A stretch of 64,000 bases of DNA, from NCBI GenBank assembly GCA_947095585.1, contig OX352763.1, positions 29,189,462 through 29,253,461 of the forward strand, in the 5' to 3' direction. Both the position numbers and the translations under genes were made by a program. Positions within the stretch are counted from its first letter, which is position 1. Every line of letters starts with the position of its first letter. This DNA comes from Nephrocerus scutellatus. Taxonomy: Eukaryota; Arthropoda; Insecta; Diptera; Pipunculidae. Below are positions 1 through 10,077 of this stretch, one piece after another. The notes under the pieces were generated by a model. The model was not told the DNA's origin, did no database searches, and saw nothing but the letters and a program-made list of their open reading frames with translations.

Positions 1-926
1 CAAGAGACACCCTAAATCTATAACACCAGGTATCTCTTAGACAAAACCAAACCTGAAGTTAAAAAATGGAGTATTTGTGGGGAAAATCATACCGCTAATT
101 ATAGAGCATGTCCTGTGCAAAAGGAGTTAAGGAGAAAAAAAACAACCAATCAAAATTAAAAATTGTCTTGTAAATGCTCCAATTGGATATACACGGCCAT
201 GGGGTCCGATCACATTCAAATTTTTACAAAAAGTGCTGTCTGTTGGATATACACATGTGTGCTGAGTTTTAATAAATAAACATTGACATCATGATGGTCT
301 GGGAGACACATTTTACTCAAATAACCTCTACAAATGGTAATGGCTACAGAACCAAACATCCAAACGGGACACCTCGTGGAATATCAGCACTTTTCATTAG
401 AAAAAGAATAAGATACCATGAACTGGAAAATATCGCGTGGAGCACATAAAAGCAACTAGCATTTGCTTAGAAGAATGATCCGAGAAATGCCCACCGAAAC
501 ATTTAATCAAAAAGCATCAATTTGCAAACTATTTTGAAACATTAGGTTACAAATGCCATGCAGAAGGAGACTTTTACTCAAAACGTATCCAATGGGGCTC
601 TCCAAGTTTTTAACAAAAAGGCAAGCAGCTGTGGAAAAGTATGCAGGAAGAAAAACTAGATCACTTAGATAAAAAACCTCTGATTTCTTCTTCTGATTTA
701 TAACTTCTCTGTATCAAAGAGTATTGTTAGAACTTATGTTACGGCCGAAACATACTAACGCGAGTCCAAAATTCGAAATCAAAAATAAATTCTTAACGAA
801 CCGAAACACTAATTGGACTCAATTCAAATCCTTAGTTACAAGTGAGTGTTTATTAAGTATCCCACTCAAAACAAAATCTGAAATAGATAAAGCAGTCCAA
901 CAAATACCTTAATAATACATTAAAGC
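1..926 (+). mobile_element. Jockey-like LINE relic, 5' part (gag end and endonuclease)
   Basis: Bases 50-170 translate to a gag-type zinc knuckle, with the readable core CGENHTANYRACP, as found at the end of jockey-clade ORF1. Bases 290-700 give broken endonuclease pieces (SETHFT near 300; a GDFYSK-like version of the catalytic GDFNAKH motif near 565). Bases 724-912 give an open 62-residue stretch resembling the linker between endonuclease and reverse transcriptase (NTNWTQFKSLV). Many stops and frameshifts make it non-functional. The element is cut at the window edge. It is interrupted at 938 by an RTE-type insertion and resumes at 2083. Confidence 0.75.
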
Positions 927-937
927 AAGCAGCAACG
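927..937 (+). repeat. Target-site duplication, left copy
   Basis: The 11 bases aagcagcaacg are repeated exactly at 2072-2082, flanking the RTE-type insertion between them. Confidence 0.85.
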
Positions 938-2071
938 TGATGTAGTACTTACTTTACCTCCTAGTGGTGGTCCCCGAGCAACTATGACGCAGGGAGTGAA
1001 AGACCTCAAAATGCCAGATTTCTTCAACTGGAACATGAGTTTCTTCGATATAATTTAGACATACTGGGAGTGAGTGAAGTAAGATGGTTCGACGCGGGAG
1101 AGTAACAATCCCCAACGTGTAACACTGTTCTACTCTACTCCGGCAGTCCCCGTGAATCTGGTGTGGGTCTGCTGCTAACGCCGACAGCACGCAGAGGTCT
1201 AATTTCCTGGCACCCACATTGTGATAGGATCTTATAGGCCAGATTTCGGACTAGAATACGGGGCGTCACGATCATACAGTGTTACGCCTGTTACGCCCCA
1301 ACGAATTCTTCGACTGAGGATGAAAAAGACAACTGCTTCAATCAGCTAAGCGCTGTTTTCAACGCAACGTCGAACATATATATCGTCATCGTGATGGGAG
1401 AAGGACTAAAACATGTGATTGGGAAGCACGGCCTCGGCGAACGAAATGACAATGGTGAAATATTTGTTGGTTTCTGCAACACCAACCACCTTGTAAAAGG
1501 AGGCAACATGTTTGAGCATGGCCACAAGGTCAGCTGGGTGTCAACTGACAGGCAATCATCATCCAACCAAATCGACCATGTGGTGATCAGCCGACGTTTT
1601 AGACAGCTCCTAGACGTCCGAAACTGACGAGGAGCCGACATGGGTATGGTACGGGATCATCACCTTATGGTAGCTACTGTCCAGTTACGTACTGAATCAG
1701 CAGAGCTTTTATATCCTCTTGTAGAGAGAGCTTGGTAGGCAGACGGTTTCCCCACCGAGTAGAATAAGGAAATGATTGTCAAGCTCCCTAAAAAAGGTAG
1801 TCTTATGGAGTGCGAAAACTACCGCACTATCACAACTCCGAAAAGGCGACAGTTCCACAGCAAACTACGCAAAACCATCCGTTATCTCAGGATGGTGGAA
1901 GAACGGGTCGTCCGAGAAATACATGGCGCAGAACAGTTGAGGAGGAGTCACGGCAATTGGGGAAGAGTTGAAGAGTGCTGAAGCTCATTGCCAGGAACCG
2001 TACGCGATGGTGCGTATGCGTAGTAGAGGCCCTAAGACCCACAAGTGGATATAGGACATAAGTAAGTAAGT
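938..2071 (+). mobile_element. RTE-type LINE, internally deleted, nested in the jockey relic
   Basis: Readable pieces in order: a start-of-endonuclease motif (LDILGVSEVRW, near 1055-1090), an IQCYAPTN motif near 1275-1300, the late endonuclease block GKHGLGERNDNGE (1421-1460) with NQIDHVVISRRFR (1565-1605) and a final RDHHLMV (1648-1668). There is then a jump to the start of reverse transcriptase (IVKLPKKG near 1775) and another to the C-terminal end (WRRTVEEE, near 1925-1950). The core reverse transcriptase is therefore deleted. The 3' end is a short taag repeat (2058-2071), as expected for RTE-clade LINEs, which end in short tandem repeats rather than poly(A). Exact 11 bp duplications on both sides define the borders. 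Confidence 0.85.
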
Positions 2072-2082
2072 AAGCAGCAACG
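2072..2082 (+). repeat. Target-site duplication, right copy
   Basis: Exact repeat of 927-937 directly after the taag tail of the RTE-type insertion. Confidence 0.85.
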
Positions 2083-2290
2083 TATGCATAATGCAGCAGC
2101 AATACTAAGGTGCAAAAGCACCATCAGTCACAGAATGTTCAGCAGCTGTTAAAGAACAAATGGATACTGTGCAGACGATGGCAATTACTCAGATCACCTG
2201 AACTTAAATCCCAATTTAAAAAAGCTATCAAAAACTTAAAAGAGGCACTAACAAAAGACAATAAAAGTGCTTGTGTGTAGATTAGAAATT
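2083..2290 (+). mobile_element. Jockey-like LINE relic continued
   Basis: After the insertion the jockey reading resumes with the endonuclease-RT linker: a piece reading CRRWQLLRSPELKSQFKKA (about 2170-2226) matches the RRxWQxxRxPxLKxxxNxA pattern of jockey-clade proteins. It ends at a stop before the (AAT)n repeat at 2291. Confidence 0.65.
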
Positions 2291-2573
2291 AATAATAATA
2301 ATAATAATATTCGACGTGACAGACCATTGCGGTCCAAGACAAGTACCAACTTGGTACTTTATTGTTCACAACTTGTTGACAAGAGAATTGTATATAATTG
2401 AATCATTTCCCAATGCAATTCACTGCTTAGTTCTTAAAACTATGAACATTTTTACATCTGCAATATTTTAGTATGAACGCCAATATTGACAAAAAAGAAG
2501 AAAAGTTCTAGACCCACCCACTATTATGTAACGCAACGGTCTGTCACGCCAAAATATTATTATTATTATTATT
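2291..2573. repeat. Inverted pair of SINE-type 3' ends with (AAT)n/(ATT)n termini
   Basis: Both ends carry the same roughly 38 base sequence in opposite orientation: (AAT)n, then attcgacgtgacagacc and ttgcg on the left, with the reverse complement and an (ATT)n tail on the right (2529-2573). The same terminal sequence is the 3' end of the tRNA-derived SINE at 26219-26507 and 37439-37738. The interior is AT-rich, holds a small gtaccaa/ttggtac hairpin at 2344-2358 and has no ORF. It could be two SINE tails facing each other or a MITE-like element with terminal inverted repeats. Confidence 0.6.
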
Positions 2574-3664
2574 TATAATAGATTATGAAAACATAATGAA
2601 AACATTTTTGAAAGACTTCAAAGGCTTAGAGCATCATAGAAACGGTTGCTCAAGCTGATGAGTACTTCCAAGAACTTCAAAGGTTTTATGGTACAATTAG
2701 TGTGACCGATATAGGTTTTATTATTTTTTTAATAACCAAATTGATGTCAAGATAACAAAAAAGCAAATAAATTACAAACTTGTATTTATAAATAAACAAA
2801 AGATATAAATGGGGTATTATGTGTAAAAAAAACAACCCCTATTCTGTTTTATAGGCAGACGAATGTAATGTATGTCACAGAAAGAATAATTATTCCCCGT
2901 TAACTATTCTGTCGGATAGATCTGCTTAAAAAAATTGTATTACTTCCAATATCTGACTATGTACGATAGTCATACTCTGGATGTAGAAATAATATCGAAA
3001 TCCTTCATATCCTTGCTTATGGAAAGAAGAAGAAAAAACTAAATCTCTTACATCACGTGCATTTGCTCCTCCTACACCACAGTTGGGGAATTATGCTGAC
3101 CAGTGCGCATGTTATCCGAAGGATAAACGTATTCGAATTCGTTTTTTATCCTGTAATCAGATGACGGAGAATACCAAGCCTGCCAGACTGTATCAGTCTT
3201 CGAGAAGCTACTGCGGGGAGCAGAGCAAAATAATTTCTTAGCGTTTTTTGTCCAATTTTGTCCAATATTACGAAATTTTTTATATACATTCCATTCCTTC
3301 CACTTACCATTCATTGGATATTTCCAATTTGGGTTTTTGTTGTTTCGTGTCTTCTGTTTCTTTTTTAATTCCTCTTTTCTATACATTCCATTGTATGTTT
3401 GTCAAAACGATAAAAAATTAAATGTTGTTGGTCTCCAAGAGTAGAACCAATAAAAAAATAACGCAAAGATAACTTAATATTAACCCTTTACTCTAGAGCT
3501 AGATTCTATATGAAAAAGTGACAATTTTTTTCTATATCATACGAATATGTTATTTTCTTTTATGGAAGCTTATTCATAATTAACTCAAATATGTTTTATA
3601 AACAAATATTCAAATACACACAAACAAACTCCAGACATATCTTTATCCCCTTTGATCGAGAGAT
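2574..3664. other. Intergenic, no gene seen
   Basis: AT-rich sequence with homopolymer runs. The minus-strand ORF at 3072-3386 is lysine/asparagine-rich from base composition and resembles no family I know. Confidence 0.5.
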
Positions 3665-3708
3665 TACGGCCAGACTCTGGTTACAGAGCCAAATATGATG
3701 ATGATCAG
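3665..3708 (+). mobile_element. 5'-truncated 3' tail of the gccaaatatgatgatg LINE family
   Basis: Reads ggccagactctggttacag followed by agccaaatatgatgatgatc. This matches the last about 45 bases of the LINE copies ending at 15672 and 53436, including the start of the (GAT)n tail. Confidence 0.6.
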
Positions 3709-4244
3709 AACCAATTAAAAGTTAATGGTGGCCTCAACTATGCTGCAAAGTAAATTAAATGTAAAACCATCAATCAATTGCAACTATATTGAAAATACAA
3801 TATCGTTTCAAAAAGTTATCATTGAGAATATGCAACTCAGCCTCTAATTGCACATCGTGCAATTATTTATCTTTATTTTGTCAACCATGGAAACAGCAAA
3901 TTTGGGATGGATTTTTTTCTCTTGAATCTGTACTTTGCCAGCGTTTATGATGTTCGTAACGCAGTAAAATCAACCAAAAAGTCTTCGTGTTAGAGTAATA
4001 TATACAGTCCCTAAGCATTTGTGCTAATGAATTAATTGCATCAGGAAAACTTTATCTCTATTATACGAGAAATTGGAGATGACATTGACACTGTCATAAA
4101 ATGTAAATGAACCAAAGAACAAACTTTAACTTAATCGCAAATGAAATAAATATTTTCTGGATCTGTGACTACTGAATTTATATACTAATGGACGTTGTGC
4201 TCAGATTGCTTTGTATTTTGCTACACTTAACTGAGTGAAATTTA
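3709..4244. other. Intergenic, no gene seen
   Basis: AT-rich single-copy-looking sequence without a plausible ORF, RNA gene or repeat that I could match elsewhere in the window. Confidence 0.5.
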
Positions 4245-4775
4245 TTTTTTCAATTTCAGCATTTATAGTGAAATTCAGTATACTTTTGGTTATTAGAGAA
4301 TTTACATGAAAAATTTTTTTCTTACGGGTATGTGTTGTTTTTAATAAATTCTCTATATTAACTTCGCGTATCCATGTGTTTGTCTGGCTGTGTCTCGTGG
4401 AATCTTATGATCAATTTTTAACCCACTTCCCAAAGCCCGGTTTTGTTGACATTTTGCACACAGGTATATTTCCGGTGACAATACTTTCTGTTAAAATTTG
4501 GTGCATCTCGGCCCTCGGGGTCGGGAGTCTCCCATACGAAATTTTTTACAAAATTTACCCAAATTCACTTCACGTACCCATAGAATTTTTTTAAAAATTA
4601 TCCCGATTTTCTTCAAATTGTAAACAGATGTGTATCAGTGATGGACAAAACTTTTCGTTAATTTTTTGGAGTGCTTGGGCCCTGAGGACCGAGGGGTGCC
4701 CATAATTTTTTTTTTAAATTAGCCCGATTTTCTTTAAATTTGAAACACATGTGTATCTCCAATGGACATACTTTA
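4245..4775 (-). repeat. Dispersed about 400 bp repeat, copy on minus strand, with diverged internal duplication
   Basis: On the minus strand the order of landmarks is the same as in the copies at 17190 and 40790: aattgatcataagattccac, a gtgggttaaaaattgatc block, tgtcaccggaaatata and finally actataaatgctgaaa at the low-coordinate end (4250-4285). A second, weaker version of the ccggaaat/acacatgtgtat segment follows at 4600-4770. Confidence 0.55.
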
Positions 4776-4779
4776 CATA

Positions 4780-4900
4780 CATTTTTTTAACTAATATAGT
4801 ATTAATGCCTATTCAATTTCCTACAAATTCATGGCATAATGTTCGTGCATTCAATCAACAAGAGCAGGGCTAAAATAAAAATATTATAAATTGAATTTTA
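4780..4900 (+). repeat. Fragment of the foldback repeat unit
   Basis: The stretch from atgcctattcaatttcctac through caacaagagcagggc matches the distal half of the unit repeated in the left arm of the 10078-11937 inverted repeat (10690-10800, and less well 10390-10460), in the same orientation. It directly abuts the 3' end of the minus-strand LOA-type relic. Confidence 0.6.
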
Positions 4901-4924
4901 ACTTTTCAACTTTTCTGAGCTGTA

Positions 4925-6225
4925 TGATTAATCCTTCTCTATAGCTGTTCTACAGTTTCTATTTCTTTAGAATATACGAGCTTTTTAATTCTTTCCTCCA
5001 TATTAGTTAATAATTTGTCCTCACATAGTACCTTAACGGGTAAATTCAACTTTTGAGGAATCACCTGCCAGAATTGATGGAAGAGGTAGCCATGTCCTGT
5101 CAAATACCAGACTAGTGTTCTTAGTGTATGGCGGTCCAGTTTAATGCCCCGGTCCATATGACTAATGTTGTATTTTAGAATCTTCTTGGCTTGTCTCATC
5201 CCAGACGAAGAATTCCATTCCGCTTCGATAGTAGTATTTTCTCACTCTTTAATTTTTCTGTTGATATGGCATTTGGAATAGGCAATGCTGTGTTCTGGAC
5301 CAGTGAAAATTCCTTCTGCGCCTTCTCTTGCACATAGGTCTGCTGCCTAGTTTCCTGATATGCCTGAGTGTCCGGGAGACCACATTGATGTGATTTTGTT
5401 GTTTTTGGCTAGTGGCAGAAGCAGCTCCAAGTTGTTTTAGAATAAAAGACTGGACCTTTTAGTACTAGTAGTTCTGCCTGACTGTTCACATAGATCTCGG
5501 TTCTTCTGTACCTTCTTCAAGCACATTCCAGGACGCAGGCTTCTATTGCTATAGTTTCTGCCTGGAATACTGTTGCAGATCTACTTAGGGGTATTCGTAG
5601 TGTGATTCTGGGTGCGAATACTCCTGCTCCGGTTCCTGTGTTTGTTTTTGATCCATCTGTATACCAGAGCTGGTCCATCTAATAGCCACAGAAGGGGCGA
5701 TAGGACACCGCACTGTGGACAGCTCTGGTTGCCGCTGTTGTGATGGTCTCGTCGCCGAGTGAGGCTTGAATTTTCCTGCTTCTTAGCATGATCATGACCC
5801 ATCCTAGGGTAGAGAAGTCGATGCCCCTGGATCTAGCTTGTGTTTGAATTACTTCGAAGCTGGTGTTGTCAAAAGCGCCTTGTATGTCAATGAAGGCGCA
5901 TAATAACATTTCTTTGATTCGAAGTGTATCTTCGATTTTGATTGTCAGTTCATGTAGTGCTCTTTCTGTTGATTTGCCAGTCTGGTATGCGTGTTGACTG
6001 GTATTTAAGGGAATTCGTTGGAGCGCCTTATACCTTATGTAATGACCTATTATTTTCTTAATTGCCTTTAGAATGAAAGATGTGAGGCTGATAGGTCTAT
6101 ACGACCTAGTATCCTCGGGGGATTTATTTCCTCCTTTTTGTAAAAACAAAACTCGCACATCTCTCAGCACCTTGGAACGTATTGTAGGCTGTAGCTGGCT
6201 CTGTAGAGTTTTACCGTACGTTTCT
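4925..6225 (-). mobile_element. LOA-type LINE relic (RT, RNase H), minus strand
   Basis: Minus-strand reading: a reverse transcriptase start (RSYRPISLTSFILK, HAYQTGKSTERALHEL, GAFDNTSFEVIQ) in an open frame from 6170 to 5679, breaking down just after the ATR segment. The palm region with the catalytic YADD box is missing. RNase H follows in pieces (WYTDGSKTNTG, then PDTQAYQETRQQ from a frameshifted version of the PGHSGISGN motif near 5340-5390). It ends with an 86-residue C-terminal block (5199-4939). Reverse transcriptase plus C-terminal RNase H and the GAFDNTSFE motif suggest the LOA/R1 group; the clade is inferred. The element is dead, with deletions and several stops. A longer relative lies at 7960-10070 on the opposite strand. 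Confidence 0.8.
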
Positions 6226-6350
6226 TCGAATTAAAGCGCTACGCACACAGCAGGGGGCGAAAATACGATCCCATTAATAATTAATAATTAACCAAGGAAT
6301 CACCCCTTTAAGCATTTGCCACCTAAACCTAACTACCCTGTATATAAAAA
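6226..6350 (+). repeat. Right-end fragment of the foldback-associated repeat
   Basis: Matches 11880-12005: ttcgaattaaagcg / tacgcacacagcaggggg, then ttaaccaaggaatcacccc, tttaagcatttgccacct and ccctgtatat. It lies in the same orientation as at 11880-12005, immediately beyond the 5' end of the minus-strand LOA-type relic. Confidence 0.6.
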
Positions 6351-6364
6351 TGAAGCGCTTAAAG

Positions 6365-6605
6365 TTTTGGCGGTTGCTGAGATGAAAAGTGACAGTTGAA
6401 TCAATATTTTTCGTGGTCTTTATGAAGTAGCGGTAAGACACCTCAAGCACCTCTATGGTTGTCGGTGGGAAGGGTGTTACATATAAAAAAAATCTAAAAC
6501 GATTGTAAAATCCATGTTTTTGGGGGTCGTTGATATGTGAAGTGACGATAAGACACCCCTAGCACCTCTTTGGATGTGGGTGGAATGAAAGTGACATGTA
6601 AAGTT
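6365..6605 (+). repeat. Diverged tandem repeat, about 120 bp unit, two copies
   Basis: Two units share the series gaagt..cggtaagacacc, agcacctctatggttgt/tttggatgtgg, gtgggaa and gtgttacat/gtgacat (6425-6485 and 6540-6600). No ORF. Confidence 0.5.
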
Positions 6606-7959
6606 TGGTGCTGGGCTTTACCACGGTATATTAAAAAATGACCGCGGGTACTTAGAGTATGCTCTTTATTGGCAATGTCTTCGTACTTTGCTGGTACTTA
6701 AAATAACCTTATGGGCTACTCTTCGTATTTAATGGTTCATTTCGTACACTACAGGACTGTGAGTGTGACAGAGGGAATAGTTTATATTCCAAAAGGCCTA
6801 GGAGAAAGCCGTAATCGTAGTGACAAATGATAGGGTTCGAAGTTCCGGACAATGTGCTGCCAAGGCTGTAGCTTACCTACGCCCAGGCGTTCATACTGAA
6901 CTTACTGAGTCCCTTGATGTCAGATCTCACCAAGCTCGCGTTGGTACTACGAGAGTCCCACAGATAAGGTTGATCTCCTTGGAGGAGTCTGGGCCAACTT
7001 TTGGTTGAGGACCCAGTTTCGTTCTGAGCTTGACCTACGTAGTGGTTTACGATTTACTCTCGAAGAGAGGACCGCTAAACGGGAATAGTTTATTAGTATG
7101 CTTAATGGCGAAAGGTAGGCCACTCAAAGAATGATGTATGTATCATCACTCAAATATTGATTTTCAACAAATTTGGCAACTTTTCATATTCAATTAATTT
7201 ATTTTTTATCGATTTTTGTTTTCACTAAACAGCAATACCCGTACGATACCAATGCGTTACGCAATCAATTTGCAGAGACCAATACCCAAAGCTAAACCTT
7301 TTATTCTATTTCTGTTTTGTCTTTTTTTTTTTTTTATAAAAACACTGAGTGCAAAGTGTACCAAAGTTGGAGCCAATTTAAAACAACAACCATAAGAAGA
7401 ACAATAACAAGAAGTGTATTGATCTCGAAAGCGCACCCAGAAATCAACAGCAGCAGCACCAAATATCAAAGAAATGAAAAGAGTTTCGTGTTTCGCATTT
7501 TTATTTCACATTTCTAGGAGTTGTTGTTGCTGTTTTTGCTGTTGCTGCTGATGAAGTTATAGGAGAACGCCCTATTCTTAGCTAGAATTCTTCCAAAGAT
7601 CTTTCACTCGAATATTCTTGGCGCAAAATCAATTTCCTGTTTTCCGTTTTTTTATCCTTTACCCTGCGTACGCCAACGCACGCCCTGCGTACCAATTCCC
7701 ATTTGATGATGGAAGGATTTTCTGATTGATTTTATACATTTTTTGTTAATGTTCTTGATTACGGAATTTTTTAGGAAGTCAAACCCAAAATGGTAATTTT
7801 TGGGTCGTGTGTTTATTAAATTTTATACCAGACGGAAAGGATTTGCACAAGAAAAACAATTCTTCCTTTTATTTCAGTTCATTTCCTTTCTAATCGCTGC
7901 AGATATGCAGATCTTAATAATAAATGGTGTTTTTTTTACAAATACAGAAAATACCCTAA
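6606..7959. other. Intergenic, no gene recognised
   Basis: Contains short GC-richer sequence at 6740-7090 with a 62-residue ORF that I do not recognise, a poly(T) run at 7322-7336, and CAA/GTT-type low-complexity stretches at 7385-7470 and 7518-7555. None supports a gene. Confidence 0.45.
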
Positions 7960-10070
7960 CTCACCCTATACAAGATACAAGGTCCTACAGACCAATCAGC
8001 CTATCTTCATTTCTACTCAAATCCATGGAGAAGATACTATATGTTACCACATAAAATCGAATGCACTCCAAATTAACCCACTAAACCCCAGCCAGCATGC
8101 ATATCAGACAGGGAAATCAACAGAAACTGCACTGCACGAGCTGACAGACGAAATCGAAGACACACTTCGGAACAAAGAAATGTTAATATGTGCCTTCATA
8201 GACATTCAAGGCGCTTTTGACAACACCAGCTTCGAAGTGATTCAATCACAAGTCAGAAACAAGGGTGTAGAATCCTCAATCATAGGTTGGGTAATAAGCA
8301 TGCTAAGGGGTAGGAGAATTCGGGCCTCATTCGGCGACGAAGCCATCACAGTAGCGGCAACTAGAGACTGCCCACAAGGCGGAGTCCTGTCACCTCTTTT
8401 GTGGCTGCTGGTGATGGACCAGTTACTCTCAAGGCTTACGAATAATCATATTACCAATATTGGCTATGCGGATGACCTCGTCCTTATGGTCCGTGGCAAA
8501 TTCGAGAGTACGATAGCAGAACGGATGCAAATTGCTCTCAAACTAGTAAACGATTGGTGTAAAGAGGTGAACCTAAGTGTCAACCCAGACAAGATAGTGT
8601 GCACGATCTTCACAAAGAGGAGAAAAATAAATCTTCCCATTATAAATTTCCAAGGCAAGGTCCTCCAAATAACGCCGGAGGCCAAATCTCTGTGAGTTAT
8701 GTTCGATCAAAAACGGACATGGAACTCCCATATGACGTACATTATTAACAAAGCTAATAAAGCTTACTTCACATGCCAACGCATGTTCAAAAAAACGTGG
8801 GGAATAATCCCACTATATCAGAGCATTATCAGACCTAGGCTGACATACGCAGCCTTGATATGGTGGCCAAAAACAGAGCAATTTAAGACACGCTCAAAAC
8901 TCAATGAGATACAAAGACTCATCTTCACCACCACCACTTCACATACACATTAAAAAAGAAGCTGGCTTAAGACTCTCTAATCTCAATATACACAACCAGG
9001 TTAAATCCAATAGACCAGGACATACAAACATCATATCCAAAATTAACTCGAATCATGGTATTGTCCTACAATCAGACTCAATGATGAAAACAACTGATTT
9101 CCAAAGGAACTTCTTGGTTAGGATTCCAGAACGTCATCAAGTTGAAAATATCATCAATAACCTCCCCCATCATGCATCCATCTGGTACACAGATGGATCT
9201 AAAACAGATACAGGAATAGGAGCAGGAGTATTCGGACCCAGAACCGCACTGCGAATACCGCTAGGCAACTAGCCAACCGTTTTCCAGGCAGAAACAATTG
9301 CACTTGAAGCCTGCATCTTGGAATGCACTAAAAGAAAGTACAGAAGAACTGAGATTTACATCATCTCAGATAGCCAGGCCGCACTACTTGCACTAAAAGG
9401 TCTTACTTTCAACACAAGAACAACGTGGAGCTGCTACTGCCACTTAAAACAATTGGCCAAAACCAATAAAATCACGCTTGTGTGGTCCCCAGGGCACTCA
9501 GGCATTGCAGGGAACGAGGCAGCAGATCTCTACGCAAGAGAAGGCGCAGAAGGTACCTTCATTGGGCCGGAACCAAGCATTGCCTACTCACTTAGCCACC
9601 TCAAAAACAAAATTAAAGAGTGGGCTAACAATGCCATCGAGTGTGAATGGGAATCATCAACTACGATGAAACAAACCAAAAGGCTTCTCAAGTACAACAT
9701 TGTACATATAGACAAGGCAATTAAACTGAACCGTCATGCACTCAGATCTCTAGTCTGGTACATAACGGGACACGGCCCATTCAACAGCCACCTATTGAAA
9801 ATGGGAAAATCCCAGACGGACAGCTGCCGGTTCTGTTACAAGGCGAAAGAATCGCCGGAACACATATTGTTCATGTGTGTTAATCTCTTATAAGGAAAAA
9901 ACTCAAGTACCTCAAGGCTTACACAGTCCCAGGACAGAATGTCATTTCAATCGAACTGTCAGACGTAATGGCATTCATTAAGGAACTAAACCACCACATA
10001 AAGTGGTAATCATCTGGGATGCGCAATAGATCTCTAGGTCGTAGTGTACCAGGCTCTTCAGCCCACCAAC
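7960..10070 (+). mobile_element. LOA-type LINE relic (RT, RNase H, CCHC), plus strand
   Basis: 5'-truncated element starting at the reverse transcriptase (SYRPISLSSFLLKS). The palm is readable at 8180-8695, with GAFDNTSFEVIQ, PQGGVLSPLLWLL and the catalytic box GYADDLV. The thumb follows at 8699-8953. After frameshifts, RNase H runs from WYTDGSKTDTG (9182) to SDSQAALLALKG (9366) and WSPGHSGIAGNEAADLYA (9483-9540). The C-terminal zinc finger C-x2-C-x8-H-x4-C lies at 9827-9880. RNase H downstream of this RT type places it in the LOA/R1 group (clade inferred). At least four frame breaks or stops make it inactive. The 3' end lies within about 10 bases of the foldback repeat. Confidence 0.85.
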
Positions 10071-10077
10071 CAATAAA

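Noticed and set aside
3072..3386. 104-codon minus-strand ORF as a gene
   Set aside because: The K/N-rich composition follows base content; no family resemblance, splice sites or promoter.
6740..7090. GC-richer stretch as an rRNA fragment
   Set aside because: I could not align it to any part of 18S or 28S rRNA from memory; left unassigned.
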